Below are positions 58,561-64,000 of a DNA stretch of 64,000 nt, one piece after another. Within the stretch, counting starts at the first letter, position 1; every line of letters starts with the position of its first letter. The translations under genes and the position numbers were made by a program. The stretch spans positions 159,064,995 through 159,128,994 of the forward strand of contig NC_073694.1 in NCBI RefSeq assembly GCF_029784165.1. The letters run 5' to 3'. This DNA comes from Wyeomyia smithii. Lineage: Eukaryota > Arthropoda > Insecta > Diptera > Culicidae. The notes beneath the pieces were generated by a model that did not search any database, was not told where the DNA came from, and saw nothing but the letters and a program-made list of their open reading frames with translations.

Positions 58561-60010
58561 ACTGCCAACCCTTGCCGGAATACCGGAACGTGACTGATAG
58601 CACAATCGTTAGATGCGATACCATCTTTTTAGCTATTGGTTGCTGTTGCACTTGTGCCGTCCTGCAGCTGCTGATTTCGCTTTTATTCGAGCGTGTGCTT
58701 TTGTGCGGTCAGATATTCATCTAAGCCGTACGGAAGGCCGTCAGCTCCCATATGGCAGCCGGAATGTTCTAATATTTCCACTTGAGCGCGTGAAGTTCAT
58801 TTTCTAGCTTCCGTTTTCACCACAGGAACCAACAGCCTGCGAAGCACTACTGTTTATATTCCACTTCAAAGACAATTGTCGCATACCGTGTCGGAATTGA
58901 TCCACACACACATGACTGTGGAGTCATGTCCCGTACGCTTCGTTTGGCGCTCTAACATGAATGCCCCAATTGCCGGTCAGCAATTAACGCTAGTTGTGCA
59001 GTTTTCCTCTGTAATCACTGTATGCAAAGAGCACCAAACAACACGCTCCCTTGTACGTAAACGCTGACGACGACGACGCAAGAAGTTCACCCAAAAAGAA
59101 AGCAATAATGTTTGCCAGGAGAGTGTCCGTTTTGGCCGGTTAACCCAGTCGGCGAACCGACGAACGGTAGCAACGTTCTACCCGTCGACAAGCGATGAAA
59201 TCGAAAGTAAACCATTTTAATGACCTATAATTCATGTTCCATGTATGTGCCAGTTCCACTGGGAGCATAGAAGACCCATCGATGCAGCCAGTGAAAAGGC
59301 ACATGTCGTTGCCGTGGCTGGTTCCGATGCGATAGCAGTAATAATAATGTGGCAAGTTTGGCCTCGGAAAGACAAACCAAATCGAAAACTAATTTGTGAA
59401 TACATGACAATCTGCCATTTCTGAAATTGACTCATCCGTTCCCTTCAAGAGAGCCGCGCGAACGCCCAACCAGTGGCGCGGCTGCGAGCAGGAGTAAAAT
59501 CGAAATTGATCATAAAATCAAGCCACACGTAGACCGCGGCCACGGAGCATGCGACCGAAGGAGGAATAAAAATCTCAAGTAATTGACAGTTTTAGCAGAT
59601 GCTGCTGCTGATGATGCTGCCACGATGTCGCCTCCCGGGACCCCTGCGTTGGGTCAACGATGGCAATTTTGAGTTCTTTATTTTATGATTACGACCAACC
59701 TGAAGAAAGGAAAAGAATATTTGTTCAAATTTGTGTATTCATTAGACAGGGAGAGATACAGAAAGATGAGAAATCCGGTTGTTCGAGCGCAACTTTATGG
59801 CGGTGTCAGTTTGGAACGTTTGAGCATCGAGTGGATCACAGAGCATAAAACAGACAAATAATGGTTTATCACACTTGAAAATCGGACGCCGGAGTTAGAG
59901 TTCGGAGCGGACTTGATTGTTGCCGGGGGATGTATAGCAGGGGTCAATTATACTCAGAAGGATTGGTCAGCAGAGAGTGGCTAGATTTCGTTTTTTAATT
60001 TACGACCCGG
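58561..60010. other. Single-copy, less AT-rich island
   Basis: Little internal repetition and a more balanced composition, especially 58.6-59.6 kb. The open frame 58613-58807 starts with a signal-peptide-like MRYHLFSYWLLLHLCRPAAA but then loses any recognisable character. CTGCTGCTGATGATGCTGC is a short trinucleotide run near 59600. No exon of the CLCA gene was recognised; regulatory DNA is possible. Confidence 0.35.
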
Positions 60011-61320
60011 GGTATGCCCTAAGGATTGTTCATGTTTGGCGGAGAAATTGGCAGTATATCCGAGGGAATAGTTAATTTGAAGTTTAGAATAGTTCGATAT
60101 TTCAAAATTTAGTTACGGTTGAAGCTGAACGAAAATAAGAATTTATTGTGTGCTCCACGAATTAAAGTTCCAACTATCAGCTTAGAGAATCTTGTATTTA
60201 GATGATACGGGGCACATCTTTTCAAAAATATGACATGTATTTCGTAATTTTTCCAAAACTTGAGGGTCCAGAAAAAATATATACTAATAATGTTCATTCT
60301 TTCTCGAAGAACTTTATTTGACTCAGCAAAATTAGATAAAAAATAAAATATACACAAAATAAAGCATATCTTTGTATTTTTCTTCATTTCGTATTGGAAC
60401 TTGAGCGTGAAACATACACCGACAAAAATCTAATTATTACAAGCCTAAACCAATATATGAGGAAACTATGAGGAACTATTTTGATACGAATGGTTTTAAA
60501 ATGAATTTCGCCAACACTGAAAAAATAGTAAGTAAATCTTTCTCTAATATTTCTTAAATTGTGGTTATTTTCGACGTTTTTAATACTATTGAAATGTTCG
60601 AAACATTGCAAATTAGAAATATTTTGTACATATTTGAAATAATCCGGAGATTTCCGTGAAGAAAAAAAAAATCGCGAATATACCGAAACTTGCGTAAAAA
60701 TTTCAAAATCAGTACAAATTTCGAAATCCAAGTCAAATCTTGAATCTGCCTAACGAAACTTCTTTTGTGAAAACTTTTTTCTAAGTAAAAACTTTTCCGC
60801 TAAATAAACGCATTCAGAAGATATTGGAAGAGCAGAGTTAATTTGATGAAAGTTAGAAAAAATATATTGTAAAAACATATTAAAATTGTTGAGAAAAAAA
60901 TTTGGATTTTGGTTTCGGATTTTTACTTTTTGGACCAATTTTTTATTTTTATAGATATTCGTTCATGTCTCACGGTGGACGTTTAAATACTGCTCGCTCG
61001 TTGGTTTTATTTAAGCACGTTGCAATCAAAGCAGGTTTCGTCCGGTCGATAAATATCGTGATTGGCTACGCGATGTATACCTTTTAAAGAACCGCGTCTA
61101 CCGAAATGCTTTTTTGGAGGTATTCGGGATTGAAAATTGACATTTTTATAAAAATTACTTGCTTCGGATGGTAGATGATTTTCACGCTCGTCAATCGCAT
61201 AGGATCGCGGTGTTTGACATCTCTCGTTTTCGCAGTGAGCGACATTTTCGCGCACCGATCTCATAGATTAACGATGTTTGAAAAGGAAGATAATCATCTT
61301 TTGCTTTCATAATAAATTAA
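60011..61320. other. AT-rich intergenic DNA, nothing recognised
   Basis: Open frames of 60-115 codons on the minus strand are low-complexity Phe/Ile/Lys-rich and overlap, as expected by chance in such sequence. Confidence 0.35.
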
Positions 61321-61324
61321 CGTC

Positions 61325-61665
61325 ACGCGCAACATCGTTCGACTCGGCACTTACCACTTTTACAAAACCCTTCCTTTTCGTCGTAGTCGTGGAGATGCAG
61401 AGGTAAACTCGGTCTCCGACATCAACGACTATTACACCACTTTCCTTACAATATTCTTCTTCACCCTAACGACCATAAAGACGTGGCCGGCGTCGTTATC
61501 GATCTATACAAAGCGGAAGCTACTGAATTGTTGTACATTGAAGAGGGTAAACTAATCCCAAGTTTCCATATACGTGGTTCTCTGTGCAACTTCAGTAGCT
61601 CAGATCGATCACGGAGGAACAACTACGAAATGTGCGGTTGTCAAGCTCAAGCTTGATTTTTATTT
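61325..61665 (+). repeat. Copy 2 of the inverted, once-coding-looking repeat (partner at 36.7-37.1 kb)
   Basis: One frame reads DHKDVAGVVIDLYKAEATEL, LYIEEGKLIPSFHIRGSLCN and SSSDRSRRNNYEMCGC before a stop. Copy 1 on the minus strand encodes the same block with a few substitutions. Conservation at the protein level between two inverted copies suggests descent from a coding element, perhaps an LTR-type or other transposon, but no family was recognised. Confidence 0.6.
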
Positions 61666-61999
61666 TTATCCATGAATTTATGAGAAATTCTTAGAAAAAG
61701 GTTGCGCAAAGCCTAAAAGTCTGTATAAAAAACATGTAAATTTTAAAGTTGCATAGATAAAACCGCGTAAATTACTTATAAAATGTTCATAAACAGCCTC
61801 GAAAAAGGACTTTAGTGTAATTTAAAACAAAGACAAACCCTTAAAAGGACAATAGGATGTATACCTTTAAAAATATAATAAAAAACCAATAAGAAAACCT
61901 GACGGAATAAATTCAACATGAAATGATTAAAACATTTCACATCGACGGAATTGAGCATTCATATTTAAGAATATCGCCAAAGCGGGTAAAAGTAAGTAA
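61666..61999. other. AT-rich spacer
   Basis: No ORF, repeat or RNA gene was seen. Confidence 0.3.
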
Positions 62000-62760
62000 A
62001 ATCGCTATTAAAATTGACCAAGTGTTATCGAGAGAAACAAGCGGTCCCATTTGAGCATTTCTATGTAATTTTCAACGACTTCGGCATTATGAGGCCGAGC
62101 GTTGTCATGCAGTAAAATCACTTTTTCGTGCCTATGCTCATATTGCAACCGTTTTTCACACAGGGCTGGTCTTGATCGCGAAGTCGAAGCCGTTCCCCAC
62201 TGATGGTTCCGAAGTTTTAACAGTTCGTTGTAAAAATACAGACCTCCCACCTGGTCCCACCAAATAAACAGCGCAATCTTCGCAGAGTGTATATACGGCA
62301 GAACCGACAACGTAGAAACATGAACGGGCAGTCTGCATGACATGCTGTCATAAATCCATTTCTAATCACCCGTCATGATGCGATGAAGAAAACCTTTCCT
62401 TTTCTGCCGCTGGAGCAGTTGTTCACAGGCTCAACGTTAACGCCTTGGCTTCAAACTGTAAGAAATCCTAGTTGCTTATTTTTGAATCGTTTCCACAACA
62501 TACAATCGCTTGAATATGATTTGAAGTAACCCTTTAAATACTAATACTAAGACTGAAGCTTATACTGAGCAAGCTGTCCCCGCGTTTAGCATGGATTCTC
62601 ATTGAGCAATTCCTCGAATTGACTTTGCTTCACACGGACTGTCGTTAATTCCAAATTGCCCGCTCTTAAAGCGATGAAATCAATTGCGGCACGTTCTTTC
62701 ACTTGGAGCAGCATTGCCGTAAACTTTTTGTCAACTCTCGATGCGCTTCAGCTGCCGATA
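62000..62760 (-). pseudogene. mariner-type transposase, decayed
   Basis: On the minus strand, in shifting frames: ALRAGNLELTTVRVKQSQFE, ELLNENPC*TRGQLAQ (helix-turn-helix region), QRQKRKGFLHRIMTGD*KWI with the first catalytic Asp, IHSAKIALFIWWDQVGGLYF, and EKRLQYEHRHEKVILLHDNA-RPH with the second catalytic Asp. The third catalytic region (YSPDLAPSD in relatives) is lost after EMLKWDRLF. Several stops and frameshifts make it inactive. Terminal inverted repeats were not located. Confidence 0.88.
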
Positions 62761-64000
62761 GTAATATTTCCCGTAAATGAATTTACCATTGGTAAAATAT
62801 GTCAATTATAATGCCACAAGTTTCTAGAGCTTATTGATGGCTTCTGACAGTATGCCTACTTGGAATCGTATCGTATATGTCTAAGTTAAATATAAAATTC
62901 TCAGTATTTGTTCTTGATACTAGAAACAATTACATTTAATTTGGTCCAAACAGATCGAAAATCAATCAACTGGTTCAAAAGTTATGAACTTTTGAGAATA
63001 AAACACATCGAACAAACCCGTTTTTTCTGGTCACCCTATTTCGGAACTAATCATCCAAAGTGTCGTTGGGTTGTTAGAGCGAACAGCTCAGAAATAGTGT
63101 GACCATAAAAATTTCAATAATTCGTAACTTTTGGAACAGTTGAGCGATTTCAATTTAAAAAAAAAATCATCATAATCTTTGTCATGTCTTCAAAGTGAAT
63201 TTACTCATAGATAAAAAATAACATATTTTCACAAAATTTTACATACATAGAGTCAAATATGCCCTTCAAAGTGATGCCAATAAATATTTTCTATGTTTGC
63301 CATAAACAGTACACCAAAAAGAATGAAAAGGTATATTTGAAAAAACATCAATAACTTTTAGTAGAATCGAGATATTTACGACGCAGCAATGCAAATTGTT
63401 TGTCTTAAAAAGCCCTTAAAGTAAGTCACATAAAACATGTAAAAATTTAAATAACAACATATTGTACAATATTGTAGAACCACTTTTTTCTTTATCTACA
63501 AAGATGATAGAGCTAGATACCTACTTTTTTGACGTATAACAACTTTGTGAAAAAAAATTTTTCTCTAGAATATTACTATCGAGCTCCGGATCCAAATTTC
63601 CCTCAAAATTCAGTTTCTGGACATATTGCGCTGACATATTGGAATTGACTATTTGATAAAAACGCTCACCTCGAATCGTTCCATAATGGAAAAAATCTCG
63701 ATGCGCCATAATCACTGCCGAACGTTCTGCTAGCTTTCTGGTCTCGAATTTATCAAAGGTATGAAAATAATTGCTGTAGTAGCACCAGTTACAGCGGCCC
63801 CCTCTGGGCGGTATGGCTCAACCATTCCCGTCTCCCATGCATGCCAACGTGGCAATTGTTGTCCTACAAGGGATGTTGCATGTCACTGTGCCCCTGACTG
63901 CCGGCATCGGTTCTAGTTAGCATCAGAATGCAGCTCGGCCGCGCTCCGGCTGCGATGTGACTAATTAATCAATCACGGCAAGCTGCGATGTTGCCGGTGC
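62761..64000. other. AT-rich DNA, then a single-copy island at the right edge
   Basis: From 62.8 to 63.75 kb there is no recognisable gene; the 64-codon frame at 63715-63521 (minus) has no known domain. From about 63.77 kb to the edge the sequence is more GC-rich and non-repetitive (GCTCGGCCGCGCTCCGGCTG near 63935) and may belong to a gene or regulatory element continuing outside the window. Confidence 0.35.

Overview
The window looks like genomic DNA of a mosquito, most likely a culicine (Aedes-like). The evidence is a low gene density, introns of 50-60 nt in two of the genes, long AT-rich stretches, and a dense load of RTE-type and CR1/Jockey-type LINE fragments, tRNA-derived SINEs, MITEs and fold-back elements. 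No bacterial-type operons, rRNA or tRNA genes, or CRISPR arrays are visible. The species is inferred from style and gene content only.

Three host genes can be assembled. At 4.0-6.3 kb (+) is a five-exon orthologue of human C2orf42, a treble-clef/SWIM-like zinc protein of unknown function. It is tail-to-tail with a four-exon ARMC5 orthologue (6.5-10.0 kb, -), an armadillo-BTB protein that is a CUL3 substrate adaptor in mammals; their 3' ends lie within 200 bp and probably overlap. At 28.9-33.0 kb (-) are the last two coding exons of a calcium-activated chloride channel regulator (CLCA) family membrane protein. Both its metalloprotease HExxH motif and its VWA MIDAS motif are lost, and it has a long cytoplasmic tail ending in a PDZ-ligand-like sequence. 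Its 5' exon(s) were not found, so the sequence from 33 kb to the right edge may be one very long intron or upstream region.

The rest is layered mobile DNA. A decayed LINE fills 0-2.6 kb. At 10-28 kb are RTE fragments, SINEs, a perfect 166-bp snap-back MITE inside an RTE element (19.24-19.40 kb), and the first copy of a 2.26-kb retroposed element (19.87-22.13 kb). A nearly identical second copy, with its own ~22-bp target-site duplication, lies at 50.26-52.52 kb inside another RTE element. At 34-41 kb are large fold-back elements and a composite tandem-repeat element; an expanded copy of the latter is at 54.0-56.6 kb. A palindrome with hammerhead-ribozyme-like cores sits at 45.35-45.61 kb, and a dead mariner at 62.0-62.8 kb. 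Between these are non-repetitive, less AT-rich islands (41.5-43.6, 46.8-48.5, 58.6-60.0 and 63.8-64.0 kb) that could hold regulatory DNA or small exons.

No complete new biological system was recognised. The most informative items are the degenerate CLCA protein, the stop-free 60-nt intron in the C2orf42 gene, the twin retroposed elements, the perfect MITE hairpin, the hammerhead-like palindrome, and a repeat family whose conserved hairpin shows compensatory changes. All alignments were done by eye from memory of the families; none was checked by a search.
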